DNA of 64,000 nucleotides. It comes from Gigaspora margarita. Its lineage: Eukaryota; Glomeromycota; Glomeromycetes; Diversisporales; Gigasporaceae. The notes under the pieces were generated by a model, which was not told the origin of the DNA, ran no database searches, and worked only from the letters and a program-made list of their open reading frames with translations. Each line of letters starts with the position of its first letter. Positions within the stretch are counted from its first letter, which is position 1. Positions 44,482-57,600 of this stretch are shown here, in pieces. The stretch is from contig WTPW01000193.1 in NCBI GenBank assembly GCA_009809945.1, positions 316,067-380,066 on the forward strand, given 5' to 3'. The translations under genes were made by a program, and so were the position numbers.

Positions 44482-45129
44482 AATATGGATATATTTAATT
44501 AATATGTAATTGTATCAGAAACAGAGTGCAACATAGTTACCAGGAATAGAGTATATAGTGGATACTATATTATTATGGACATTTTTTAAAAATTTATATT
44601 GAGCTAAATAAACAAGATATAAAGCTAAAGATTGTACAAAATATTATTTAAATCTAAAGCTTTTAAACAAAAAAAAATTATAAAATTCTATATAGTACTT
44701 TTTAAAATAATTAAGTTTAAAATTTTTTAGCTTTCATTTGTATGATTTACTAGTAAAAATATAGTTTTAATATAAATATAAATATTAATTTTTAGTATAT
44801 ATAAAGTTATTTTTTATTAAATAAACTAAACTTAATTACTAAGTAAAATTTGTTCAGAATGACAAATTACACATATTTTAAAAAATTTTAAAATGTTTAA
44901 AAAAATATTCATAAAATTACTAAATATAGTAATAAATAATTTTTTGAAAATATTTTATTTTAAATTTAATATTTAACTTTTTATATTTATAATAATATTT
45001 TTTCCAAAATTTTTTAAAAGTTTTTAAAAATTTAGAATTATATTAATTTATTATACTAAACAAATTTGCATAATAATTATATTTTGTTTATTTAATAAAA
45101 AATATTTTTTATATATGCAATTATAATAA

Positions 45130-46142
45130 CAGTCATAGGGCATGTCCCCTAGAAATAAGTTTATAATAAAAATTATAAAAAAACATATGAATTTACTATA
45201 AACTTTGAGCTGAAGATCCTTTTCGGCTTAACTAATTAACTAAAATTAAATTTTGCGGGTATATAGAACAAGAAAAGAAGAAAATTTTGAGCTTAAAAAC
45301 TGCATTAAAATTTTGCCAATTTTGCACTTTTNNNNNNNNNNNNNNNNNNNNNNNNNNNNNNNNNNNNNNNNNNNNNNNNNNNNNNNNNNNNNNNNNNNNN
45401 NNNNNNNNNNNNNNNNNNNNNNNNNNNNNNNNNNNNNNNNNNNNNNNNNNNNNNNNNNNNNNNNNNNNNNNNNNNNNNNNNNNNNNNNNNNNNNNNNNNN
45501 NNNNNNNNNNNNNNNNNNNNNNNNNNNNNNNNNNNNNNNNNNNNNNNNNNNNNNNNNNNNNNNNNNNNNNNNNNNNNNNNNNNNNNNNNNNNNNNNNNNN
45601 NNNNNNNNNNNNNNNNNNNNNNNNNNNNNNNNNNNNNNNNNNNNNNNNNNNNNNNNNNNNNNNNNNNNNNNNNNNNNNNNNNNNNNNNNNNNNNNNNNNN
45701 NNNNNNNNNNNNNNNNNNNNNNNNNNNNNNNNNNNNNNNNNNNNNNNNNNNNNNNNNNNNNNNNNNNNNNNNNNNNNNNNNNNNNNNNNNNNNNNNNNNN
45801 NNNNNNNNNNNNNNNNNNNNNNNNNNNNNNNNNNNNNNNNNNNNNNNNNNNNNNNNNNNNNNNNNNNNNNNNNNNNNNNNNNNNNNNNNNNNNNNNNNNN
45901 NNNNNNNNNNNNNNNNNNNNNNNNNNNAAAAGTGCAAAATTGGCAAAATTTTAATGCAGTTTTTAAGCTCAAAATTTTCTTCTTTTCTTGTTCTATATAC
46001 CTGCTAACTTTAATTTTAAGTTAATTAGTAAGCCAGAGAGGGATCTTAACTCAAAGTTATATAGTAAATTCATATGTTTTTTTTATAATTTTTATTATAA
46101 ACTTATTTTAAACTAATTTTAAGGGGACATGTCCTATGACTG
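45130..46142. mobile_element. Foldback element with an assembly gap at its centre
   Basis: CAGTCATAGGGCATGTCCCC and CAGTCATAGGACATGTCCCC are the inverse ends. The arms run about 200 bp to the gap (Ns at 45332-45927), and the innermost 70 bp or so are identical in both arms. The four ORFs called across the Ns are artefacts. Confidence 0.8.
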
Positions 46143-46289
46143 ATAACTAATTTTTTAAAAATTACTAGTTTTGTATATGTGTAACATTATACAAAGCTGT
46201 GTAATCTTGATTTGGCCACTCTAATTTATTCTTTGTTTAACATAACAAGTTCAAAATCTTTTAGAGAGGGGGATTTAAACAACAAATGA

Positions 46290-46392
46290 TTAGGTCCGGA
46301 CCGGGTCCAGCGAGGATCAAAACTGGTCCAGTTTGGGTCTGGTCCAGAATCGGACCAAACTCAGACTCTAAATTTTATGCAGACTGGTTTGA
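46290..46392. repeat. GC-rich GGTCC/GGACC patch
   Basis: GGTCCGGACCGGGTCC and repeated (T)GGTCCAG/CGGACCAAAC motifs, sharply different from the AT-rich flanks; reminiscent of the subterminal repeats of the hAT element at 15936. Confidence 0.5.
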
Positions 46393-47215
46393 GTTTGAAT
46401 ATACCTATATGTATTTTTTGGTGCTAACAAGTTTACTTAGTGCATGAAGCTAGAATTAATTAGTAAAATTTTATGAATCATAAGATTTTATAGAATTTTA
46501 TTAATAAAATTTTATAAAATCTTATAATACACAAATTTTTATTAATTAATTCTAACTTTATGCACTAAGTAAACATATCCAGCACCTAAAAATGCATCAA
46601 ATCAGCAGAGTTATTTTTATTTTACTTAAAATTTGGAGAATAAATGCATAATTTTTGATTTTAGATCAAAAAAGTCAAATTTAAGCATCTTTTCTCCAAA
46701 TTTCAAGTAAAATAAAAACAATTTTGCTAATTTAACGTATTTTTAGGTTCTAAACAAGTTTATTTAGTGCACGGAGTTATAATAAATTAGTAAAGTTTTA
46801 TGAATTATAAAATTTTATAGAATTTTATTAATAAAATTTTATAAAATCTTATGATTCACAAACTTTTACTGATTAATTCTAACTTAATTCACTAGATAAA
46901 CTTGTTCAGAGCCTAAAAATACATTAAATTGGCAGTATTGTTTTTATTTTACTTGAATTTGGAGAAAAGATGCTTAAATTTGACTTTTTTGATCTAAAAT
47001 CCAAAATTATGCATCTATTCTCCAAATTTCAAGAAAAATAAAAATATATCTACTGATTTGATGTATTTTTAAGTGTTGAACATGTTTATTTAGTGCATAA
47101 AGTTAGAATTAATTAATAAAAATTTGTGTATTATAAGGTTTTATGAAATTTTATTAATAAAATTCTATAAAATCTTATGATTCATAAAATTTTATTAATT
47201 AATTCTAACTAACTT
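46393..47215. repeat. Tandem palindromic array, about 325-bp unit, 2.5 copies
   Basis: Each unit has a palindrome around TATAGAATTTTATTAATAAAATTCTATA flanked by GTTTA(C/T)TTAGTGCA...TGCACTAAGTAAAC, then a second palindrome with CTCCAAATTTCAAGTAAAAT. Three copies of the first and two of the second. Confidence 0.75.
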
Positions 47216-47219
47216 ATAT

Positions 47220-49186
47220 AATGTTCCTAGGTTCAGTATGACTGCATCACACAACTACTCTAATTTTGGTGATCTTTCTGTATGGGTTCATTTTAGTAAT
47301 ATGAAAAGTGAAATTTGAATCTAAGTGTTATATATATAAATATGTTGTTTAACTCCCTCCTATAATTTGCTCAATCGAGAGGGGGGTTATTTTAAACATA
47401 GATTTAAATTAGAATTGCCTTAACTTAAAAACTACTGCATAGAATTTGCAAACTTTTTTTTAGTTAAAAGCTATAGATTTAATAATATTTTATACAATTT
47501 TTAGCTTTATATCTTATTTATTTAGCACAATATAAATTTTTAAAAAGTGTCCATAATATGGCACCTCTCTGTAGTTATGGAGAAGTAAAATAGTGTGCAC
47601 AAATTGCTATTCTAATAGTGGCTCTTGCATGTAATTATATTATTAAACTAGTTATTGTACTAAATAGTATGTATATATATAAGTATAGTACTTTATTTAT
47701 ATATTTTATACTATAAAGATCAATTATTAACTTTGTCTACTAATTTATATCTATATATTGTTTAATTTTTTAAAAAAAAAGAAAAAAGGATAAGCAGATT
47801 TGATAAAATATGATAAATATGTACAAGTTATAACTTGTTTTTTCTTTTTGTATATTTGAATATACTGTATTATATTATATGTTGTAAAAGTAAAAACTAC
47901 AAGAATGATAACTTAACAATACTACTATCTCACTAAAACACTATTTAACAATTATTTGATAATCTGTTTCCGAATAAGTAAGCCATATATAATAAATTGT
48001 AATGCGCAGATCTATATAATCTACTATATAAAATTGCTAAGCAACAAATGCCACTTCATGACAAAGTAAAGTCATTTTTCTATTAAGTAAATATACCTTC
48101 AATTTCTAAATAAACTTGTAGAGCATTATTTTCTGATTCTAATATAATAATATCATTAAAATCTGTTTAGCAGATGCAGAGTTATTAACATAAAATGATT
48201 TGCTAACTAATGTAAGCAAACTATTGTTTATATGAAATAGCATTTTTGACTATAGTAAATTTCATAGTCATGTGTGTCACAAGTTACTATATTTAATTAT
48301 ATATTTTTCTCTCATTCAGAAATGGATTATCAATTAATAAAGACTCCTAAAACCTTGAACTAATAGGCTAAAAAAGGTATAAAAGATTTAGTCTGGGCCT
48401 CAAGGCTTATAGAGTTCTGCTGTAGCATAACTAGAGTTGGAGTTAAATATTTCTGCTTATTTTGTTGAGAGTTTTTAATAACAATTTTCTACATCAATAC
48501 TAATAAACTGTCTCTTCTCTCTATACTAGTGCAGTGAGGTTACAATATTCAAATTTAATTGTTAAGATTCTTATGATATCATATGATTAGAGCTTCAAAA
48601 TTGAAATTACAGAAATTTGGCATTGTTCAATAAATAAAACAATCAATTATTTAACCAATTTAAAGGTTTATATAAAAAGAGCTCTAATATTAATTTGGAC
48701 TTTACTTTTTCTAATTTTTTAATAGTGAATTTGGATTTATTAATAATAGAAATTTGCTGAATTTACTTAGAATGATAACATTAAAATACAAGTCAAGGTA
48801 AATTCAATTATCAATTTATATAAACAAAATTGAAAGAATTATAAAAACATAACTGTTGGAGCATTTTTACTCTTATTTCAAAAATTAAGACTTAATTGAG
48901 TTCTGCCTTATTTAAGGTCAATTTTCAGTTGCTTATATACATTAATTTATATATAGCAAAACTTTAAGAATTTTAATTATCCTAGCTACGCTAATATGTG
49001 CTATAATTTCTTTATTTACTTAGCTTTTTTTGAATGTTTACTTTTTTCCTTTTCCTAGTTTTATCTAACTTTATTTAATTACTAGAAATTTTGAGAAACT
49101 TGAGAATTTATATAATTAATTACTATATTAGGTTTTTGAAAAAGTTTTACAAATGTACATATATATATAATAGTAATGATATAGTT
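47220..49186. other. AT-rich spacer
   Basis: About 2 kb with no recognised ORF, TIR or tandem repeat beyond the right arm of the 44540-47600 foldback. Confidence 0.45.
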
Positions 49187-49195
49187 TTTCTAAAA

Positions 49196-49450
49196 GAAAT
49201 AATTTATTCATCAGCCAGGTGAATTATTCACCCCTCTCCTCAAATAAAAATAAAATCCTAGTTATATTAGGGTTAGGGTTAGAGTTAGGGTTAAAATTAG
49301 AGTTAGAGTTAGAATTAAATTTAAAGTATAATCGCGAGAGGAGCATTTTTTGTTAAAAACTCGACAGGGGTTACTTTAGTAAAATTTTGAGATAGCATAA
49401 TGTGGATGAGGAATATCAAATCTCACCCTGGGTGAGAAATAAATGTACTC
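49196..49450. mobile_element. Mutator-like MITE, 9-bp TSD, TTAGGG tract
   Basis: Ends GAAATAATTTATTCATCAGC and GAGTACATTTATTTCTCACC (inverse), TSD TTTCTAAAA (49187-49195, 49451-49459). Interior TTAGGGTTAGGGTTAGAGTTAGGG (49267-49290, in part) and the TTTTTTGTTA...TAAAATTTTGAG stretch shared with 19109-19328. Confidence 0.82.
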
Positions 49451-49459
49451 TTTCTAAAA

Positions 49460-50615
49460 AATTTGTAAAAACAGTATAAAATCTATTTATGCTGAATAGA
49501 AGTTAGGCAACCCAATTTAATTTGGTGGTTTACATTACTTTCTTTCTTTTTATTCTCTTATTTACTTACTTAAATAAACCTCTTAATAAATTTGCTAAAG
49601 AATCTGATTGGTCATTTGATAGATAGACAAATCAAATTCTTTTATTGGATCCATTAATGGAGATACTTAAGTAAACTTAAGAAAGTTTTATTAAATATAT
49701 AATATACAATGCTTGTATACCATTTTAGTAACAATAAAAGGAGAGTGAGTTGTGTTAAAATTATTATGATTTTTATAATAATTTATATAAAAAACTTCTG
49801 TTACAAACCTACTTGACATATAATATATTTTAAGGGTAGAGAACAATATCAATATTTTTATTTATAATCAAGAAAAAATTAAAAAATTTTATTAAAATTT
49901 ACTATATATAGTGTAAGATAGCTTAAGATACCTGATTTTATTTTAGCATTAAAAAGGTGCCAAATTTAAATAAGGTCACTATAAAAGATCAACTTTTTAC
50001 TAAGATGTGCCAAATTTAGGATATGTAATACAAAAATAATTAATTTTTATTGGTTTATGCATGTATATTAGCACTAAAATTTTTGATTTTTATATAAAAT
50101 TGCAAAATTTAAACTATTATAACACTGTTAAAAATAAAAATAAAAGAAAGCCATCTTTCAAAAATGTAGTTTCAAATACAAACTAACAATTTGAAAGAGG
50201 ATTTTTGATTTAATCATTTTTGTCAAGTTATACTATTTTTAAACTAATTAATAAAATTGGAAATCTTAAGCTATTACATACTTTATATGTTCTATTCTCC
50301 TTTTTTTTCACTGCCTCTTTTAAGAAAGAAATACAATATAAATTACTGAATTAATTGGTCTCTCCTTACATCCTGTTTTTTTCTATTTTGGTCATTGGCT
50401 TGTGACAGTTACTTATTATTTGTTAACTAGTTTTGCTTAATATGTATTTATTATTATTATGTTATTCTGATATTCTTAATCATAGTGGCACTCTTTAAAA
50501 TAATCAACAATCCAATTATAGTTGTATGTCTATTCTGGTTATTAGTACTAGCTTGACAGGTAGCACTTATATGTTATCTATCTTATTTAAGGTTAAAAAT
50601 AAAGTACATACACAT
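49460..50615. other. AT-rich spacer
   Basis: No feature supported. Confidence 0.45.
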
Positions 50616-51259
50616 ATATATAGTCAACTCTCTCTAAATGCAACTTCACTAAGTGCAATTTTTTATTAATTGATAGTCCGCCAGTCAATCGGAGAATTTC
50701 TATAGCAAAATGTGATGCAGATCACATAGAAGTAAGACTCGAATTGAAATTTTCGGGTCATAAGTAAAGTCACAAACTTTTTAATCAAATACGGTATTAA
50801 AGTAGTAAAATGATAGAGCAAAACCATGAGCTTTTGATTATAATATTATTAGATATTAATTTTCTTTTTTGAAAAAGCTTACTTTGTAAGCATGCGGCAT
50901 TTACTAAGTAAAACTCTATATTAATTAGATAACATAATAATTAATATATTTTATTTTTAATTCGTTTTTATAACAAATTTACAAATTTTTTTTAATATTT
51001 AGGTCTTTAAAGGTATGTCACACTTAAAAACAATAACACAAGTCAGATTCACAAATTTTTTGCATCGTACAGATCTCAAAATGCAGATTTTATACGTTGT
51101 ATAATCATATAAAGGTTTGTATTACCTAAGTTTTATTTTATTTTTTTTTAATCGTAGTGTTTGTTCCAATGCTATCTAGTGTGCTTGGTTTTTAGAAAGG
51201 TTAATAGTACATTAATTCGGAAAACCAATGGAGACACGTAATGTGAAAGTAGCACTCTA

Positions 51260-51640
51260 ACTTTTTTTGAATCTTACAGCAGTAATCTTAGATCAGAAGG
51301 CGAAAAAACATTAGAAAATGTACTATACAGAATAATGATTTTGGCAAGAAGAAAATTACGTTCTTTTAACAGATTTAGATCAGGAAGGAAAAAAAAAGCA
51401 TTAGTAAGTATGCTTTGCAAAAACATTACACTAATTGTTTGAAAATTAGACATTGGAAACACATTTGTAAATGCAGTCTATAAGAACGTTATACTGATTT
51501 TTTTGAATCTATTCTAAGATTGGGAAGAGTAAGTATTAGCAGATAAACTTTATAAAACATTGCGCAGACTTTTTTGAGTATAATATTTTTGGATCAAGGA
51601 AAGAAAATAGTATCTGGTGTCAACAATAGTATTAGCACTA
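51260..51640 (-). repeat. Degenerate tandem repeat, about 95-120 bp unit
   Basis: Four units share TTAGATCAGGAAGGAAAAAAAA..CATTAGTA.GT...TTTGCAAAAACATTACACTGA, the later ones strongly diverged. Read on the minus strand, units 1-2 give the ORF 51274-51462, not recognised. Confidence 0.5.
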
Positions 51641-51764
51641 TATCGGAAGATCATGATAAGTAACTGTTGATGTGTAAATACAACAACCATGTCTAGTTTC
51701 TGAATAACTTTTTTTTAATACGCTAACAGTTTTTTTATAAGGCATTTAAGTTGTATTTGTAGTC

Positions 51765-52100
51765 TGTTGAAGGTGGCGATTCTCAAAGATAACGCAAATC
51801 TGAATTTTGCAATGAAAAAGCCTTGGATTTTGCTATAAAAAGGTGTAGACACAATTAAGATAGCGGGTGAATGGCATTTGAACCACTTAAGGTAGTGATT
51901 TTTAGAGACAACGTGACTTTGGGTTTTTGCTATTAAAAAGGCGTAGGCATAGCTGAGGATAAAAAAAAAGCAGATGTGTGATACAGTATTTGAAATCTGC
52001 CAAAGGTGGCGATTCACGCGGTTTTGGATCTTGAACTTTGCTATAAAAAAGGCGTAGGCACAACTGATGATGAAAAAAAGGTGTGAAGCTGGTAATTAAT
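51765..52100 (-). repeat. Tandem repeat, about 115-bp unit, three copies
   Basis: Units begin AAGGTGGCGATTCTC (51770, 51889 diverged, 52003) and contain TTTTGCTATAAAAAGGCGTAGGCACAACTGA. The minus-strand ORF 51715-52017 reads them as a recurring SYAYAFLIAKTQ-like stretch. It may be a decayed repeat gene carried by the element; the family is unknown. Confidence 0.55.
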
Positions 52101-53002
52101 GTGGATAATACAGTAATATAATCTTGGAGGCACTTGAGTGGTAATAAGGCGTACAGCTAAGGATAAAAAATTGTATTGATGTGGAAATTTTTTTTTTGAT
52201 CTCTGATCTATTAATCTAACCATTTTTTCACTGTTCAACTTATTTTTTACAGTTTCTTTAAACTTGTTATTAAATTAAGTTCGTGTTCGATTCAAAATTT
52301 CAAAATTAAGGTTAGAGAGAAAGATTGATTAGTGAAATTGTAATTCTTTTAATCTAATTCGATGTATAATAAATGCATATATAAACAATCTTTAAGTTGG
52401 CAGATTATAGACTTATGTTTAATGTTATAAAATTTAATAAATTTTTTTGGTAAAATTTTATAAGTTGAACTATAATATTGTAAATTGTATACATATTTTA
52501 ATAAAATTTTATTATTTGCTTGTGAGCGTTTCAAACCAATGGTTTGATATAATTTAGTAGAGCCGGAAAAATAATATTTATTTTGATAACTAATTTAAAT
52601 TAATTTATGTAAATACTTATTATTTGGAGGTGCAAAGAAGGGGATGAGACTATATAATATATAGTCACATCTTCTTCTTTTGCTATAATACATTCCTATT
52701 TGTAATTTGACCTAAATAAATAAATAAATTTTAAATATCTATAAGCATCAAGAAGCAAAAGTGCCGGAAAATAAAGTTTTTAAAAAAATAACTTTCAGTA
52801 AAATGTTTTTTTACTTAGTCTTAGATATGGGTCTTAAATGTCTTAATCAGTAGGTAGGCATGAGTGAGTTCAGAAGTTCTATTACAAACTTACTCGCTAT
52901 CTCAGTGATCTGTTAAAAAATTTAGGTTAGTTCACAATGGGATTGTTGTGATTTATAACAAACATATTCGTGATTCTGTTAACTACAATAAGGTGAACTG
53001 GT

Positions 53003-53090
53003 TTGCATTTTGTGGTAGGTAGTGGGTAATGGGTAATTAGCAGGTAGTAGGTGGGCAATTAGTAGCTGGTAAGTGGGTTGTGAGTGGTCA
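53003..53090 (+). repeat. GGTAGTGGGTAAT simple repeat
   Basis: Irregular GGTAGTGGG, GGTAATTAG and GGTAGTAGGTGGG units. Confidence 0.6.
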
Positions 53091-53351
53091 CGAATTGCAT
53101 ACAATATAAAAAAACTTCACATTTACAAATCGGAATTTTTATTAATTAATTTGCATCACAATTACTTAGTAAATGTAGATCATTTCCTCCAATTAACTCA
53201 CAGATTATCAATTAAATAAAACTTTAACTTTGGGCCCAAGTATGTGTTTGGCATATCTTTGTTTTATAAATGCAATTTTTTTTAATTGTTCTCTAAATAC
53301 ACATTGCTAAATTTCCAGCTCTGATGAATTGCACTTAGAGAGAGTTAACTG

Positions 53352-54636
53352 TACATATATGTTTATTGCTATATTTTAACATTAGAAGAATTATACTGTT
53401 ATTTATTAATGTCTTATTCACTTTGAAAATTCAATAGCACAAATTTGTAGTAATAAACATATTATTATAATACTTGCTAAAATTGCTTACTATGCCTATT
53501 TGCAACCCTGCAAGTATTAGATTAATAAAATATTATTTATACTTTTTAAGTGCTATAAAATAAGGGAAATGCTATTTCCACTATGGTATTTTGCTATTTC
53601 TACCATAGTTACATGAGATTTTCTATTTTTAGAATTAATATAATATATTATAAAATTATATTCTAACTTTATCTACAACTTTTATTTTTTTTGTATTTAA
53701 ACCAATATATAAAATAAAAATATAGTGTATTAAAAATTCTCAATATAACTGAAATATTCCAATTACTGTACTAACTATTGTATCAACTAATTTGTTACTT
53801 CTATTGGTTTAATTTGAGAAGAATCCAGGTAGGTATTGTTAAATAAAAATTTGCTTCAAATGGCTTTATTATGAATAAAGTCAATTAAAAGTAAAAATTA
53901 TTAATAGCTATTTTAGATACTTGAATTAATGAATATTATTTATACTTACAGACTGAAATTAAATTAAATTGTGAATATTATTTATACTTATAGACTAAAA
54001 TGAAATTAATTGTGAATATTGTTTATACTTACAGACTAAAATAAAATTAAATTGCAAATATTCATAATTTAACTAAGTTAATGAATCCATTTCTGGTATA
54101 TCATTTTAGAAAATTATTACAATGTACAATGATATTAGAGATTTGAATTTCTTGATTAGTTTACCCCACATTTGATATAGATCTTTTTTCTTTATTTAGT
54201 ATAGATAACTTTCATTTTTATTTTGTATAATTTATTAAATATTAGTCAAAATCTGTGTAACCTTGATAATTGACATATAATTGCCCCTTTTTGTAAAATC
54301 TTCATATCATATCAATGTGTTAGCATGCATGCGTGTCAAATGCCAAATAACACGACAACATGTTGTATATTAATTCAAATGTATATAAATGAATAAAAAG
54401 AAAAATAAAGGAAATAAGTTAGTGTAGTGCTGAAAAGACCTTTATTTGAGTAAATCAAAAGCTTATCTCCTAGTAACTATTTGTGTTAGATCAGTTAAAT
54501 ATATATACTCTCCCTCCTTAATAGTTATGGTATGTTGTACATACAGTGCGATGGTCAAAATTGACAGATGAATATGGGCTGTGCACAATTTCTATTTTTA
54601 TTATATATATATATATATGTTTTTATTTTTAGTAAA
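53352..54636. other. AT-rich spacer with a 47-bp minisatellite
   Basis: 53930-54065 holds three units of GAATATTATTTATACTTACAGACTAAAATAAAATTAAATTGT-type sequence. Otherwise no feature; a (TA)n run lies at 54602-54618. Confidence 0.55.
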
Positions 54637-54667
54637 CTAGCATATTAGCCCATGCCTTCGGCATGGG
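54637..54667 (-). mobile_element. Helitron-like 3' terminus: hairpin plus CTAG|T
   Basis: On the minus strand CCCATGC-CGAAG-GCATGGG (54667 down to 54649) forms a perfect 7-bp hairpin. CTAATATG separates it from a terminal CTAG (54640-54637), followed by T. Hairpin, short spacer, CTRR and a 3' T are the Helitron 3' signature. The terminal ATGCTAG matches the candidate at 15832. A possible 5' end (A|TCTTCTCGG) is at 59221 but is weak. Confidence 0.5.
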
Positions 54668-57600
54668 GTTAAATAATTAATGTGATCAATTTAAATAATG
54701 AATGGTAATTTTATTGAATTATTATGATTAATTATACATTGCTCTAAAACACAATTGTTAAAGTGAAAAGAATTTAAATTTATAATCATGCTGGTAATTT
54801 ATTAAACAATTATCACAGTTTGCAAACTAATTCAAATTTGTAGATCACTGCATACCCATAGCATTACAGTTGTTCAGTTGCACAATTTTGCAATAATTTT
54901 TAGTGAGCATATATATGGTCGAAGAAAATTGAATCTTAGGATTTACAATAATGCAATTGGAGGTGATTTAATGGTATGCAACAATCTACAGATGTGTGCT
55001 CAAATTTTTATCTGATCTTGCTCTTCTTTTATATTCATTTGTTTCTTTTCAGAATTTTTTGAGACTTTTGCATCCATATTCCTTAATTCCGCCTGAAAAT
55101 ATGCTCCTGGCCTAAATTATATACACTTTATTTACCTAAACAAAATTTAGATGGGATAAAATGTGCCTTTATACACTTAAATTTCCTATATAAAATTAGA
55201 TGGGATAAGATGCATATGATTCTGAAACTTGCGAATAATTAAGAAATCATGTGCACACATGAAAACCCATCCCTAATTATGGTTAATCATATATTTTTTT
55301 TGAAAACAATCATTAAATGAACAGAATTAAACTTAATACCCATCCTAGTAATTTATTGAATGACCAAATAATTACAGTAATCATATATTCATTATCTTGA
55401 AATACAATCATTAAAGTGAACAAAATTAAACTTTATATTTACACTGATAAATTTATTTATTTAATGAAAGAATAATTATGGTTAATTATATATTGTCTTG
55501 AAAAACGATCATTAAAATAAACCAAATTAAACTTCATACTCATACTGATAATTTGTTAAATAATTATGGTAATACATTGTCCTGAAACATAATTGTTAAA
55601 GTGAATAGAACAAAACTTAATACTCATCTTAGTAATTTATTGAATGACTAATGATTACAGTAATTATACATTGTCTTGAAACACAATCGTTAAAGTGAAC
55701 AAAATTAAACTTCATATTTACATTAATAATTTTATTTATTGCAATTTGCATAATTTTGTAAATTTTGCAGATCAGCAAAAAAAAATTATACAATTGTTTG
55801 GTGATTTCTGATTTTTTAAAATAATTCTAATATGATAATTTCATGTTGCGATATCAGAGTAATTTTTAAGAAATCAGAAATCACCAGTAATAACCTAACA
55901 ATAATGCGATTTCTTTTGTTTTGATGATATGCAAAATTTACAAAATTTTGCAAACCGCAATAATGAAAAATAATTATAGTTAATTATATATTGTTTTGAA
56001 AAATGATCATTCAAGTGAACCGAATTAAGCTTCATTTCTTATTCACACTAGTAATTTGTTAAATGATTACGGTTAATAGATTGTCCTGAAACACAATCAT
56101 TAAAGTGAACAGCATTAGACTTAATACTCATCCTAGTAATTTATTGAATGATAAATGATTACAGGAATCATATATTATCTTAAAACACAATCGTTAAAGT
56201 GAGCAAAATTAAACTTCATATTTATGCTAATAATTTTATTTATTGTAGTTTGCATAATTTTGTAAATTTTGCAGATCATTAAAAAAAAAGAAATTGTATA
56301 ATTGTTTGGTGATTTTTGATTTCTTAAAATAAATCCAAAATAATAATTTTATGTTGCAATATTGGAGTAGTTTTTAAGAAATTAGAAATTACAATTATGT
56401 GATTTCTTTTTTTGATAATATGCAAAATTTACAAAATTTTGCAAACTGCAATAATGAAAAAATTTGGTGATTTCTGATTTCTTTAAATAGCTCTGATATG
56501 ATATTTTTATATCGTGATATCAAAATAATTTTAAGAAATCAGAAATCACCAGTAATTACCTAACAATCATGCAAGTTCTTTTTTTGATGATATGCAAAAT
56601 TTACAAAACTTTGCAAAACCGCAATAATAAAAAAATAATTGCTGTTAATTATACATTGTCTTGAAAAACGATGCTTAAATAAACTGAATTAAGCTGATAA
56701 TTTGTTAAATGATTATGGTTAATACATTGTCTTAAAACATAATCATTAAATTGAACAGAATTAAACTTAATACTTATCCTAGTAATTTATTGAATAACTA
56801 AATGATTACAGTAATCATACATTGTCTTGAAACACAAATGTTAAAGTGAACAAAATTAAACTTCATATTTACATTAATAATTTTGTTTATTGCAGTTTGA
56901 ATAATTTTGTAAATTTTGCAGATTATTAAAAAAAAGAAATTGTATGATTGTTTGGTGATTTCTGATTTCTTAAATAACTTCGATATGACAATATAATAAT
57001 TAAATGTCACGATATCAGAGTAGTTTTTAGGAAATCATCAGTAATCATCTAACAATAATGTGATTTCTTTTTTTTTGATGTTATGCAAAATTTATAAAAT
57101 TTTGCAAATGACAATCATAAAAAATAATTATAGTTAATTATACATTGTCTTGAAAATGATCATTAAAGTGAACTAAATTAAACTTTATTTTCACACTGGT
57201 AATTTGTTAAATGATTATAGCTAATAGATTGTCCTGAAACACAATTGTTAAGTGAACAGAATTAGACTTAATACTCATCCTAGTAATTTATTAAACAATT
57301 AAACGATTACAGTACTCATACATTGTGTTGGAACACAATCATTAAAGTGAACAAAATTAAACTTCATATTTACGCTGATAATTTTATTTATTGCTATTTG
57401 CATAATTTTGTAAATTTTGCAGGTCATTAAAAAAATAAAGAAATCATATGATTGTTTGGTGATTTTTTATTTCTTAAAATAACTTCGATATGATAATTTT
57501 ATTTCGCGATATCAGAGTTGTTTTTAGAATCAGATATTACCAGTAATTATCAAAAATTGTGTGATTTCTTTTTTTTTAATAATATGCAAAATTTACAAAA

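Larger units (their letters stand above)
44540..47600. mobile_element. 3-kb composite foldback
   Basis: The left arm 44570-44710 (TATTATGGACATTTTTTAAA...GATATAAAGCTAAA...AAATTCTATATAGTA) is inverted at 47430-47570 with about 85 percent identity. Between the arms lie a second foldback with an assembly gap and a tandem palindromic array. No gene. Confidence 0.65.
50621..53351. mobile_element. 2.7-kb pogo-like element, non-coding, with internal tandem repeats
   Basis: TAGTCAACTCTCTCTAAATG and CAGTTAACTCTCTCTAAGTG (inverse) end the element, with TA on both sides (50619-50620, 53352-53353). Length is near that of autonomous pogo/Tigger elements, but no DDE transposase frame is readable. Two tandem repeat blocks occupy the middle. 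A fragment of the right end recurs at 60838-60985. Confidence 0.65.

Noticed and set aside
45232..46024. Four ORFs of 213-246 codons on both strands
   Set aside because: They consist almost wholly of N positions of an assembly gap; the readable ends are mirror images from the palindrome arms.
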